This document shows positions 34,473 through 41,907 of a DNA stretch of 64,000 bases, piece after piece. The notes below the pieces were generated by a model. It made no database searches and was not told the origin of the DNA. It saw only the letters and a program-made list of their open reading frames with translations. Source of the DNA: Synechococcus sp. CBW1108. GTDB lineage: Bacteria; Cyanobacteriota; Cyanobacteriia; PCC-6307; Cyanobiaceae. Made by a program: the position numbers and the translations under genes. Numbering within the stretch: the stretch's first letter is position 1; every line of letters starts with the position of its first letter. The DNA lies in contig NZ_CP060395.1 of assembly GCF_015840335.1 (NCBI RefSeq), positions 2,641,277 to 2,705,276 on the forward strand. Reading direction: 5' to 3'.

Positions 34473-35063
34473 TCAGGCCGGGCGCACCGGGCGCTTTTCG
34501 ATCACCTTGTCGATCAGCCCGTAACTGACAGCCTCGGCCGGTGACATGAAAAAGTCCCGGTCGGTATCTTCCTCGATTCGGCTCAGGGGTTGGGCGGTGC
34601 GGTCGGCCAGCTCCTGGTTGAGCTTCTTTTTAAGGAAGAGGATTTCGTCGGCCTGGATGCGAATGTCGCTGGCCTGGCCCCGGGCGCCGCCAAGGGGCTG
34701 GTGGATCATGATCCTTGAATGGGTAAGGCTGCTGCGCTTGCCCTTGCTGCCGGCACAGAGCAGGAAGGCACCCATGGAGGCGGCTAGGCCCACACAAACT
34801 GTTTGCACATCTGGCTTGATATGTTGCATTGTGTCAAATATTCCGAGGCCATCATATACAGAACCGCCGGGAGAGTTGATGTACATAAATATGTCCTTAT
34901 CGGGATCTTCGGCCTCTAGAAATAGAAGCTGGGCCACTACCCTGTTTGCCGACTCAGAAGTTACGGGCTCGCCCAGGAAAATGATCCGCTCCCGCAGTAG
35001 CCGGGAATAGATGTCAAACGCCCGTTCTCCCCGGCCCGACTCTTCAATCACGATCGGGATCAT
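34473..35063 (-). CDS. clpP: ATP-dependent Clp protease proteolytic subunit
   Basis: A ClpP serine protease subunit of 196 residues that forms the degradation chamber with Clp ATPases. The catalytic triad is complete: Ser96 in GLAASMGAF, His121 in HSRIMIHQP, and Asp170 in DTDRDFFM. The N terminus [23 protein letters not shown] is typical of the non-ClpR paralogues. Cyanobacteria have several ClpP copies, so I do not assign a number. It is divergent from thf1; clpS is 3.7 kb away. Confidence 0.96.
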   Translation of the reverse strand: MIPIVIEESGRGERAFDIYSRLLRERIIFLGEPVTSESANRVVAQLLFLEAEDPDKDIFMYINSPGGSVYDGLGIFDTMQHIKPDVQTVCVGLAASMGAFLLCAGSKGKRSSLTHSRIMIHQPLGGARGQASDIRIQADEILFLKKKLNQELADRTAQPLSRIEEDTDRDFFMSPAEAVSYGLIDKVIEKRPVRPA

Positions 35064-35140
35064 GGAGCAGCTGTTGAAACAGGGTCCGATCCTACTGAGC
35101 TTGGGCAGCTAGGGTCGACCCACCCCGAGCCTGATTTCGC

Positions 35141-35878
35141 GTGAGCGCAGCCCTCACCGTTGCCGACAGCAAGCGCGCCTTCCACAGCGCCTTCCCCTAC
35201 GTGATCGCGCCCCTCTACAGGCGGATGGTGGATGAGCTGCTGGTCGAACTCCACCTGCTCAGTCGCCAGGCTGGCTTCCGCAGCGATCCCCTCTTTGCTG
35301 CAGGGCTGGTGCAGGTTTTTGACGGGTTTTCGAAGGGCTATCGCCCGGATGCCCACCGGGAGCTACTGCTCAGCGCCATCTGCAGCGCCTCAGGTTTTGA
35401 CTCCCAGTTCCTGCGCCAGCAGCGCGATGAGGCCATTGCTGCCATGGGCAGTCACAGCGTTGAGGAGGTGCAGCAATGGATCGAGCAGGCCGGTGCCGGT
35501 GCTCCCGAACCTGTGGCGGCAGCCCTGGCCGGTATCCGCCGCCCAGACTTCCACTATTCACGGCTGATGGCCGTGGGCTTGCTGAGCCTGCTGGAGCAAG
35601 CCAAGGGAGCCGATGCCATGGATCCCTCAGCGCTGCGCAGCTATGCCCACGACCTAGGCAGTGCCCTGGGCCTGCTCAAGGATCGCCTTGACAAAGATCT
35701 CAGTCTCTATGCCGCAAATCTGGAAAAAATGGTCCAGGCGGTGGAGCTGATGGAAGAAACCGTTGCCGCCGAGCGGCGCAAACGGGAGCGGCAACAACAG
35801 CCCTCCACCGGCGATGGGGCCCCTAGCGAGCCGGCGGGCGAGCCTGCTGCAGCTGAAGCCGCCCCATCAGCTGGCTGA
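35141..35878 (+). CDS. thf1: Thf1/Psb29 photosystem II biogenesis protein
   Basis: Thf1 (Psb29) is a thylakoid-associated helical protein that supports photosystem II and stabilises FtsH complexes in cyanobacteria and plants. The 245-residue sequence has the conserved TVADSKRAFHSAFPYVIAPLYRRMVDELLVELHLL, PLFAAGLVQVFDGFSKGY and RPDFHYSRLMAVGLLSLLE. The end is a coiled-coil-like, Glu/Arg-rich helix with an Ala/Pro/Ser-rich tail. The start is GTG at 35141. The 3' end overlaps the convergent membrane-protein gene by 56 bp, which affects only the low-complexity tail. Confidence 0.95.
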   Translation: MSAALTVADSKRAFHSAFPYVIAPLYRRMVDELLVELHLLSRQAGFRSDPLFAAGLVQVFDGFSKGYRPDAHRELLLSAICSASGFDSQFLRQQRDEAIAAMGSHSVEEVQQWIEQAGAGAPEPVAAALAGIRRPDFHYSRLMAVGLLSLLEQAKGADAMDPSALRSYAHDLGSALGLLKDRLDKDLSLYAANLEKMVQAVELMEETVAAERRKRERQQQPSTGDGAPSEPAGEPAAAEAAPSAG

Positions 35879-37169
35879 GGGGAGAGGCCAGGGCGCGGCC
35901 TCGGCCGGCCGCCTGAAAAGCCACCAGATCGAGCTGGCCCGATTGCTGCAGCGGCATCGGCAGCTCCGCTGGTAGCAGCCCAAGCCGAGCCAGCGCCTGG
36001 GGACGGGCCCTTAGCACCATCGCAGCAGCCATTTCTGGACTGGTCAGGGTCGGGCTGGTCAGGGCTGGGCCGCTCTGGGAGACCTTGGGCAACGGTTGGG
36101 CCAGAAGCGGAGGTTGGGGCCCAAGAAACAGCAGCAAGCGGGGTGGACCGCTGGAGGGCAGCAGCCAGCGCCAGCCGCCCACCACCTGGCCGTCCTGGCG
36201 GCGCCAGGTAGTGGCCGGCAGGGTGGGGGAACCGGAGGATGCAGCTTCCAGGCCCTGGGTTTGGATCGCCGGCACCAGGGTACTGAGCAGCTGGGTCCAG
36301 GGCTTGCGGTCTGCCCCAACTTGAAGTTCGAGCTCCAGGCTCGCCTGGAAGGGCCCCTTGGACACCGGCCGAAGCCGCAGGGCAAAAGGAGACGAACCAA
36401 GCAGGGCCAACTGAACTTCGCCGATCCCGTAGCGGGCGGCCAACGGTTCCCGAATCAGCTGACGGCTAAGCAGACCCTGCAAAACTCCCTCCAAGGCCGG
36501 TCCCCGCCACTCCAACAGCAGGTCCCCTGGCAGCGGCTCAAGCCCCGGCAGGGAAGCAAGCTTCCCCTGCCGGGTCAGGATGCCGCTGGTCGAGCTCGCC
36601 TCACCCTCCATGGTGAGGTTCGAGCCCTGGAGGTCGAGGCTCAAGCATCCCTCCTGGAACCGTTGTAGCAAGGGGGCCATGGGCCCAGCCAGTAAACCCA
36701 GGCCCAGGGGCGACCAGAACACCGCCTGTTCTTGCTGGAGGCGCTGCAGGCAGCGCTGCTCCAGTCCCCGGGGCTGGCGTCGGGCCAACTTCAGCTGGTC
36801 CTGCAGCAGTCGCTGGGAGAGGGGGTCTGGCGCCACCACCACCAGATCGTCTACCCGCAGGCCAAGGGGGGGCAGGGGCTGGGAGCTGGGGGCGGCAAAG
36901 GCCAGGTAGGCGCCACCATCCCCATCGCGCCCCCAAAACTGCCACCAGATACGACGCTGCTGGCGCCAGCTCCTCTCCGCCAAGGGGCTGCCGAGCCGTT
37001 GGCTCCACAGGGCGGGAATGGTTCGCTGGGGCGAGGCGGGAAAACTCTGCAACAGGGCTGTCTGGGGCAGCAGCCGTGCCAAACCCAGGGCCCGGGGGCG
37101 AGGCCACCGCCACAGCAGCAGTCCAGGAACCAGTACCAGCAGGGCAGTCAGGGCTGCGGTGCGCCTCAT
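35823..37169 (-). CDS. Membrane-anchored protein, DUF3352-like
   Basis: A 448-residue protein of unknown function. The N terminus MRRTAALTALLVLVPGLLLWRWPRP is a signal anchor, and the rest appears extracytoplasmic. Segments such as LLPQTALLQSFPASPQRTIPALWSQRLGSPLAERSW and LRVDDLVVVAPDPLSQRLLQDQL recall DUF3352 proteins of cyanobacteria, though I am not certain of the family. It is rich in Leu, Gln, Pro and Arg, with no catalytic motif. It overlaps cofH by ATGA, so it is the last gene of the petN-49aa-cofH chain. The C-terminal 18 codons overlap thf1. Confidence 0.7.
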   Translation of the reverse strand: MRRTAALTALLVLVPGLLLWRWPRPRALGLARLLPQTALLQSFPASPQRTIPALWSQRLGSPLAERSWRQQRRIWWQFWGRDGDGGAYLAFAAPSSQPLPPLGLRVDDLVVVAPDPLSQRLLQDQLKLARRQPRGLEQRCLQRLQQEQAVFWSPLGLGLLAGPMAPLLQRFQEGCLSLDLQGSNLTMEGEASSTSGILTRQGKLASLPGLEPLPGDLLLEWRGPALEGVLQGLLSRQLIREPLAARYGIGEVQLALLGSSPFALRLRPVSKGPFQASLELELQVGADRKPWTQLLSTLVPAIQTQGLEAASSGSPTLPATTWRRQDGQVVGGWRWLLPSSGPPRLLLFLGPQPPLLAQPLPKVSQSGPALTSPTLTSPEMAAAMVLRARPQALARLGLLPAELPMPLQQSGQLDLVAFQAAGRGRALASPLSQLMGRLQLQQARPPAR

Positions 37170-38437
37170 GGCCCCACCCCATAGAGCGTGGTGCGCCGGC
37201 GCACGGGACGCCCCAGGCTGCCGGCAGCGGCCTCCAGGGCCAGCGGCGACTGGAATGTGCCGCCGGTGGCGCCCGCCATGGTGGTGATGTGCTCCTCCAT
37301 CAGGGTGCCGCCCAGGTCATTGCACCCCCAGCGCAGGGCTTCGGTGGCCCCAGCCAAGGTCAGCTTCACCCAGCTGGGCTGGTGGTTGCGGAACCATGGC
37401 CCCAAAAGGATCCTGGCCTGGGCGGTCAGCCGCAACATCGCCGCTCGGTCGGGCTGGTCCCGGGAGACGCGGGCCCGCAGGGCGGCCGGTGCCGCCGCAC
37501 CAACGAAGGGCAGCAGTACAAATTCGCTGAACCCAGCATGTTGATTTTGCCTGGCATGGCGTTGCAGGGCCACCAGGGTGAGCAGGTGGGCGACGAGATC
37601 CGCAGGCGACTCGATGTGTCCCGCCATCAGGGTGCTGGTGGCGGCCAGACCGCACCGATGCACTTGCAGCATCACGGCAACCCAGGCACGAGCCGAGAGC
37701 TTCTCGGGGCATAGGACCCTCCGCACGGTCTCGCTGAGCACCTCGGCCGCCGTGCCTGGAATGGAAGCCAACCCCACTGCCTGTAGTCGCTTGAGCACCA
37801 CATCGAGCTCCAGCCCATCCTCTTGGGCGAAGTAGAGGAGCTCCTGGGGTGAGAAGGCATGCAGGTGAATGCCCGGAGCTGCCCGCTGCAGTATCTCCAG
37901 CAGGCGCTCGGCATAGGCCAGCTGGCTGCCATTGATCGTCGCGGCGGGGTTGAGCCCCCCCTGGATGCAGAGCTCCGTAGCTCCGAGCTGTTGGGCTTCC
38001 GCTGCCCGCGCTTCGAGTTCGGCATCGCTGAGCCAGTAGGCCCCTTGGTCACCGGCATCGCGACGAAAAGCGCAGAAGCTGCAGTGCTTGACGCAGTGGT
38101 TGGAGACGTTGAGATTGCGGTTCACCACATAGGTGACCGTGTCGCCGGCAATTTCGGCGCGGAGGGCATCGGCAGCCAGGCGCAACTGTTCGTCGTCCCC
38201 CTCGGTCGGCAAGCGGCCCAAAAGGGCCAAACCAAGGGGGGCCAGGTCATGGGGTGCATAACCATTGGAAGCCAGCCCGTCGGCATGGGCTGCCCCAATA
38301 GCTTCGAGCAGGTGGGCCAACGCGGGGGTGCGCCCAGGGCTGGTGCTGGGGCAAGGGGCCGCCGGGGCTGGCACCAACAGATGGGCGGCCAGCTGCCAGG
38401 CCCATGGAGCCAGCCCGGCGGGCAAGGGCTCGGTCAT
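37166..38437 (-). CDS. cofH: FO synthase subunit 2 (CofH), radical SAM
   Basis: CofH joins tyrosine-derived 4-hydroxybenzyl to 5-amino-6-ribitylaminouracil, a riboflavin precursor; CofG then closes the deazaflavin FO, the antenna of some photolyases. The 423-residue protein has the radical-SAM C-x3-C-x2-C in NHCVKHCSFCAFRR near residue 115, ELCIQGGLNP, and FSPQELLYFAQEDG. LNVSNHC distinguishes CofH from CofG. No cofG is in the window. The start ATG (38437) overlaps the stop of a 49-aa membrane ORF, and its stop overlaps the next start, so translation is coupled on both sides. Confidence 0.93.
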   Translation of the reverse strand: MTEPLPAGLAPWAWQLAAHLLVPAPAAPCPSTSPGRTPALAHLLEAIGAAHADGLASNGYAPHDLAPLGLALLGRLPTEGDDEQLRLAADALRAEIAGDTVTYVVNRNLNVSNHCVKHCSFCAFRRDAGDQGAYWLSDAELEARAAEAQQLGATELCIQGGLNPAATINGSQLAYAERLLEILQRAAPGIHLHAFSPQELLYFAQEDGLELDVVLKRLQAVGLASIPGTAAEVLSETVRRVLCPEKLSARAWVAVMLQVHRCGLAATSTLMAGHIESPADLVAHLLTLVALQRHARQNQHAGFSEFVLLPFVGAAAPAALRARVSRDQPDRAAMLRLTAQARILLGPWFRNHQPSWVKLTLAGATEALRWGCNDLGGTLMEEHITTMAGATGGTFQSPLALEAAAGSLGRPVRRRTTLYGVGP

Positions 38438-38583
38438 CTAGGGCGCTTGGCTTGCACTGCCCTGCGACGGCGGCGATCACGCCATTCGACCGTGGAGAGG
38501 TAGATCACCCCCCCGCTGACGAAAAGCAGGAGCAGGACTGCGATTGCAGAGAGCACCTGGGAGGGGATGGGCAGCTCAGGCAC
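38434..38583 (-). CDS. 49-residue single-span membrane protein, unknown
   Basis: A small gene between petN and cofH. From GTG 38583 it reads VPELPIPSQVLSAIAVLLLL and continues through one membrane helix (about residues 10-29) to an Arg-rich cytosolic tail (EWRDRRRRR). The positive-inside rule puts the C terminus in the cytosol. Its TGA overlaps the cofH ATG (ATGA). The context and charge pattern support a real gene, perhaps a thylakoid-complex accessory subunit, but I cannot name it. It does not match PsbM, Ycf12 or other small subunits I know. Confidence 0.6.
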   Translation of the reverse strand: MPELPIPSQVLSAIAVLLLLFVSGGVIYLSTVEWRDRRRRRAVQAKRPR

Positions 38584-38603
38584 CTAAGGTCGCCAGCTCG
38601 GTA

Positions 38604-38705
38604 TCAGAATTTGATGCTGTTGTCGCCATGACGGCCCCAGACAACCATGGCTATCGAGAAACTGAACAGGGCCGCCAGCGAAGCCCAGCCAAAGCTAATC
38701 AACAT
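38604..38705 (-). CDS. petN: Cytochrome b6f complex subunit VIII (PetN)
   Basis: A 33-residue one-helix subunit of the cytochrome b6f complex in the thylakoid membrane. The sequence [20 protein letters not shown] continues [13 protein letters not shown]; the [10 protein letters not shown] core is diagnostic for PetN. The gene is too short for many automated callers. The start is ATG at 38705. It heads a minus-strand chain with the 49-aa ORF (20-bp gap) and cofH. clpS is divergent, 70 bp away. Confidence 0.93.
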   Translation of the reverse strand: MLISFGWASLAALFSFSIAMVVWGRHGDNSIKF

Positions 38706-38775
38706 GGCGCTGCCATTCGATGTTCCCGCCAGTTTACCTAGGCTTGGGGGCATCCGCTTCTGACAAGTTTTGGTT

Positions 38776-39066
38776 GTGGCAACGATCTCCCCAGGCGCCG
38801 TTCAGGAGCGACAGCGGGTTCGCCAGAGCTACCCGAGCTTCAAGGTGGTGGTGCTCGACGACGATGTGAACACCTTTCAGCATGTGGTGGAGTGCCTGGT
38901 GCGCTACATCCCCGCCATGCAGCCAAATCAGGCCTGGGAGCTGGCCCACCGCATCGACGGCGAGGGCTCCGCGGTGGTCTGGTGCGGCCCCCAGGAGCAG
39001 GCTGAGCTCTACCACCAGCAACTCGGCGCCGAGGGCCTGACCCTGGCACCTTTGGAGCAGGGCTGA
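38776..39066 (+). CDS. clpS: ATP-dependent Clp protease adaptor ClpS
   Basis: ClpS delivers N-degron substrates to the Clp ATPase. The 96-residue protein has the core [24 protein letters not shown], where the N-degron pocket resides, then [21 protein letters not shown]. The C terminus matches the family. The start may be GTG 38776 (chosen, MATISPG) or TTG 38770. The next gene begins on the last base of its stop codon (TGATG). Confidence 0.94.
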   Translation: MATISPGAVQERQRVRQSYPSFKVVVLDDDVNTFQHVVECLVRYIPAMQPNQAWELAHRIDGEGSAVVWCGPQEQAELYHQQLGAEGLTLAPLEQG

Positions 39067-39383
39067 TGGGGCGGGTGGTGATCACCCACAGCACCTACAT
39101 CGAGGGCCTGATCCCCCTGCTTCAGCGGCTGGCAGGTTTGCCGGGAATTGCCACGGTCACTCCCGCGGTGATCTCCCGGGTGCGGGGGCGCAGCCCCCAG
39201 TTGCGGTTGCGGGTGTCCACCGCGATCACCGGTGGCCACAAGTTGGTGGCGCGCCGGGGCAGCAGCGTTCAGGAGGTGTTTGTGGTGACTAATTGGAGCA
39301 AAGAACAGCTCCAGCAGGCGCTGGACCACCTACTCGATCAGGACCCATCCAGCAGCAGTGCACCCGAGGGCAGGCGCTCGTAG
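39066..39383 (+). CDS. DUF2103 protein
   Basis: A 105-residue cyanobacterial metal-binding-family protein (DUF2103) of unknown function. It has the family's opening GRVVITHSTYIEGLIPLLQRL, TVTPAVISRVRGRSPQLRLRVSTAITGGHKLVARRG and the end EVFVVTNWSKEQL. It is basic and small, consistent with nucleic-acid or metal binding, but that is only a guess. The ATG shares a base with the clpS stop. The last 46 bp overlap a convergent gene. Confidence 0.85.
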   Translation: MGRVVITHSTYIEGLIPLLQRLAGLPGIATVTPAVISRVRGRSPQLRLRVSTAITGGHKLVARRGSSVQEVFVVTNWSKEQLQQALDHLLDQDPSSSSAPEGRRS

Positions 39384-39742
39384 AGCGCCGTCGCCTGAAA
39401 GCGGGCAAAGGCACCACCATCGCGAAACCAACTCCCATCTTCCAGTTCCAGGCCCAGGCTGGAAGGTTCGAGCTGCCAGCGTTGATGCAGATAGGTGGCG
39501 TAGTCGTCTGGGGTGGTCTGGGGTGCCTGCCAGTGCACCACGGCGAAGGCCAGGGCCCGGACCCTGACAAGCCCTTCTGGCGGCTCCTCGACCTGCTCTT
39601 GATAGAGATAGGTGCGGAAACGCTGGGGCCCATTCTGCCCCTCCAGCGAGTATTTACGCAGGTAGAGCTGCCTGGCTCGGGGGAACAGGGGCCCCGGCGC
39701 CATTGAGAGTAGGGAATTGAAAGCCTGATTAAAGCTGTTCAT
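39338..39742 (-). CDS. Conserved hypothetical protein
   Basis: A 134-residue soluble protein I cannot place. It is rich in aromatic residues (LYLRKYSLEG, HWQAPQTTPDDYATYLHQRWQLEP, DGSWFRDGG) and has no signal peptide, membrane segment or cysteines. Codon use looks like its neighbours, and the position between genes, with only its 3' end overlapping DUF2103 by 46 bp, supports a real gene. It is divergent from the nitroreductase gene, 82 bp away. Confidence 0.6.
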   Translation of the reverse strand: MNSFNQAFNSLLSMAPGPLFPRARQLYLRKYSLEGQNGPQRFRTYLYQEQVEEPPEGLVRVRALAFAVVHWQAPQTTPDDYATYLHQRWQLEPSSLGLELEDGSWFRDGGAFARFQATALYERLPSGALLLDGS

Positions 39743-39823
39743 CGGCTCAGGGGCTGCACATCAGGCAGCAGGTTCGATGGCCCCCAGAATGGCGCCTGAT
39801 CCCACCCCTCTTCCAGCTTCCCG

Positions 39824-40471
39824 ATGCCGATCTCCCCAGACCAGCTCAACCAGGCCATGGCCTGGCGGTATGCCACCAAGCTGTTTGATCCGAGTCGCCG
39901 CATCGATGCAGAAACCTGGTCCGCACTGGAGAATGCCCTGGTGCAGAGCCCCTCGAGCTACGGCTTGCAGCCCTGGAAATTTCTGGTGATCGGCGATCCT
40001 TCCCTCCGCCAGCAGCTGCGACCTGAATCATGGAACCAGAGCCAGATCACCGATGCCTCCCACCTGGTGGTGTTTCTGGCCGAACGCCAGATCGGGGCCG
40101 AACAAGTCGATCGGCTGCTGAGCGCCATGGCCAGCACCCGGGGCCTCGATGCTGGGGCCCTGGTCACCTACCGGCGCATGATCGAGGTGGACCTGATCGA
40201 GGGGCCCCGCAGCCAGCAGATTGGGCGTTGGACCAGCAACCAGGTGTACATCGCCCTGGGCACCTTCATGACGGCCGCAGCTTTGCTGGAGGTGGACACC
40301 TGTGCGATCGAAGGATTCGACCCGGCGGCCTATGACCGGATCCTGGAATTGGAGGATTCCCCATACCGCAGCTGCGTGGTGTGCGCAGCGGGCTATCGGG
40401 ACCCCGCTGACAAGTACGCCAGCGCAGCCAAGGTGCGTTACCCAGCCAGCGAGTTGATCGAGCTGCGCTGA
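39824..40471 (+). CDS. Nitroreductase family protein (NfsB-like)
   Basis: A 215-residue FMN-dependent oxidoreductase related to NfsB/NAD(P)H nitroreductases. The motifs are AMAWRYATKLFDPSRRID at the N terminus, SSYGLQPWKFLVIGD near residue 44, and SNQVYIALGTFMTAAALLEVDTCAIEGFDPAAYD near 140. The C terminus (AAGYRDPADKYASAAKVR) with the Arg/Lys that bind FMN is present. The physiological substrate is unknown. Its stop codon is directly followed by an 11-bp tandem repeat. Confidence 0.92.
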   Translation: MPISPDQLNQAMAWRYATKLFDPSRRIDAETWSALENALVQSPSSYGLQPWKFLVIGDPSLRQQLRPESWNQSQITDASHLVVFLAERQIGAEQVDRLLSAMASTRGLDAGALVTYRRMIEVDLIEGPRSQQIGRWTSNQVYIALGTFMTAAALLEVDTCAIEGFDPAAYDRILELEDSPYRSCVVCAAGYRDPADKYASAAKVRYPASELIELR

Positions 40472-40505
40472 GGGTCTTAAAAGGGTTTTAAAAGGGTCTT
40501 AAAAA
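40472..40505. repeat. 11-bp tandem repeat GGGTYTTAAAA x3
   Basis: Three consecutive units (40472, 40483, 40494) of GGGTCTTAAAA, GGGTTTTAAAA and GGGTCTTAAAA begin at the base after the nitroreductase stop. The phase YTTAA every 11 bases resembles the spacing of Pho boxes, but no plus-strand gene lies downstream. It is AT-rich in very GC-rich surroundings. Confidence 0.85.
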
Positions 40506-40696
40506 GGGGGTGGACCACCGTGCCGTTTTGCCCCAGCGTTCGACCTGGTGATACCAGAAGGGGGGTCAAGGACGGGGCGCCGTTTCCAGCTACAAGGCCG
40601 GCTTACGTTGCTTCCGCTGCAGACCCCCATGTCGAAAAGGGAGTCAGATCAGAAAACTGTAAAAGGCAGTCACCAACAAAGCAGTCCGACCCCATC
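40506..40696. other. Non-coding stretch between nitroreductase and purK
   Basis: This 191-bp region has no convincing ORF. It contains an inverted repeat, GGGGGTC (40561-40567) with GACCCCC (40622-40628), and three spaced copies of a G-S-AGTC motif (GGGAGTCAGATC, GGCAGTCACC, AGCAGTCCGACC) between 40639 and 40691. The last 80 bp are clearly less GC-rich than the genes around them. It may be a decayed repeat element or the purK terminator region. I could not assign it. Confidence 0.45.
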
Positions 40697-41866
40697 CTAG
40701 GCGCTTGGCAATGGCCAGATGCTGCGCACCCGAGCCAGCAGCTGCTCTGCTTCCAACGCCCGCTCCTGGGGGCTGGCTCCACTGAGCAACAGGGTGATGT
40801 GGCCCAGTTTGCGGCCGGCGTTGGAGCCCTGTTTGCCATACCAGTGCACGCTGGCGTCAGGGAGGGCAGCCAGGGCCTCCCGCTGGCTTGGGTATTCGTT
40901 GGCAGAACTTTCGAAACCGAGCAGATTCACCATCAAGGCGCCAGGCACCCGCAGGGCTACCGAACCCATCGGCAGGCCGCTGACGATGCGCACCTGCTGC
41001 TCAAACTGGCTGGTGTGGGCGGCCTCGATGGTGAGGTGTCCAGAATTGTGGGTACGGGGGGCAATTTCATTTACCTGCAATCCGCCGGGGCCGTAGAAAA
41101 ACTCGATTGTGAGCACCCCCACGTAGTTGATAGCCGTGATCAGGGACGCGGCGATGTTGCGGGCGTAGGCCTGCACTGCCTGGGGCACATGGGCTGGGGC
41201 AAGCACCCAGTCACACACCTGTTGGTGCTGGTGGGTCTGCACCAGGGTGTAGCATTGCACCTTGCCATCCCTGTCGCGACAGGCCAGCTGGGAGAGTTCC
41301 AGTTCAAACGGCACCATTTCTTCCAGGATCCAGTCGCCCTGGGGCACCCTGGCCTGGAGAGAAGCCAGCTCCCCTGGCCCCCCAAGCACAACCGTTCCCT
41401 TGCCGTCGTAGCCGCCACTGGCGAGCTTCGCCATCAGGGGATAGGCAAAATCGGCTGGCAAAACCCCATCGGTGGGCATTTCACACCACCGGGGGGTGGG
41501 CAGGCCCAGACCCTGCAGCAACTGGCGCTGACGGCGTTTGCATACCAGGGGAGACAGGGCCTCCAGGCTCGGCAGGAAAACCACCCCTTCAAAACCCAAT
41601 GGGGCCAGGGCGGGCAGGTCAAGCCACTCATTTTCAAAGGTGATCGCACCGCAGCGTCGGGCCAGCTCGCGGGTGGCGGCGATGTCGTCGAGATTGGCCA
41701 AAACCACCGAAGTGGCGAGGGCCGCGGCTGGATCCTGGGCCGATGGGGTCTGGACATGGAGCGGCACCTCGAGCCTGCGGGCCGCTGCCGCCAGCAACAT
41801 GGCCAGCTGGCCGCCCCCTACAACCCCGACGGCCGAGCCTGCCAGTGCTGACACCGGATCAGCCAT
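40697..41866 (-). CDS. purK: N5-carboxyaminoimidazole ribonucleotide synthase
   Basis: PurK is an ATP-grasp ligase that carboxylates AIR to N5-CAIR with ATP and bicarbonate in purine synthesis. The 389-residue protein has the N-terminal GVVGGGQLAMLLAAAA, the ATP-grasp motifs ASGGYDGKGTVVLG and WILEEMVPFELELS, and NEIAPRTHNSGHLTIEAAHTSQFEQ near residue 255, which is diagnostic. The start is ATG at 41866, with GTG 41869 directly before it as an alternative. The last codons lie 191 bp from the tandem repeat. Confidence 0.95.
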   Translation of the reverse strand: MADPVSALAGSAVGVVGGGQLAMLLAAAARRLEVPLHVQTPSAQDPAAALATSVVLANLDDIAATRELARRCGAITFENEWLDLPALAPLGFEGVVFLPSLEALSPLVCKRRQRQLLQGLGLPTPRWCEMPTDGVLPADFAYPLMAKLASGGYDGKGTVVLGGPGELASLQARVPQGDWILEEMVPFELELSQLACRDRDGKVQCYTLVQTHQHQQVCDWVLAPAHVPQAVQAYARNIAASLITAINYVGVLTIEFFYGPGGLQVNEIAPRTHNSGHLTIEAAHTSQFEQQVRIVSGLPMGSVALRVPGALMVNLLGFESSANEYPSQREALAALPDASVHWYGKQGSNAGRKLGHITLLLSGASPQERALEAEQLLARVRSIWPLPSA

Positions 41867-41907
41867 CACCCAGTTATTGCCAATCCGACAGGCTAAGGGG
41901 CCAGCGG

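Noticed and set aside
40472-40505. True Pho box controlling a gene
   Set aside because: Although the spacing is right, the only downstream gene (purK) is on the opposite strand and points toward it, so there is no gene to regulate.
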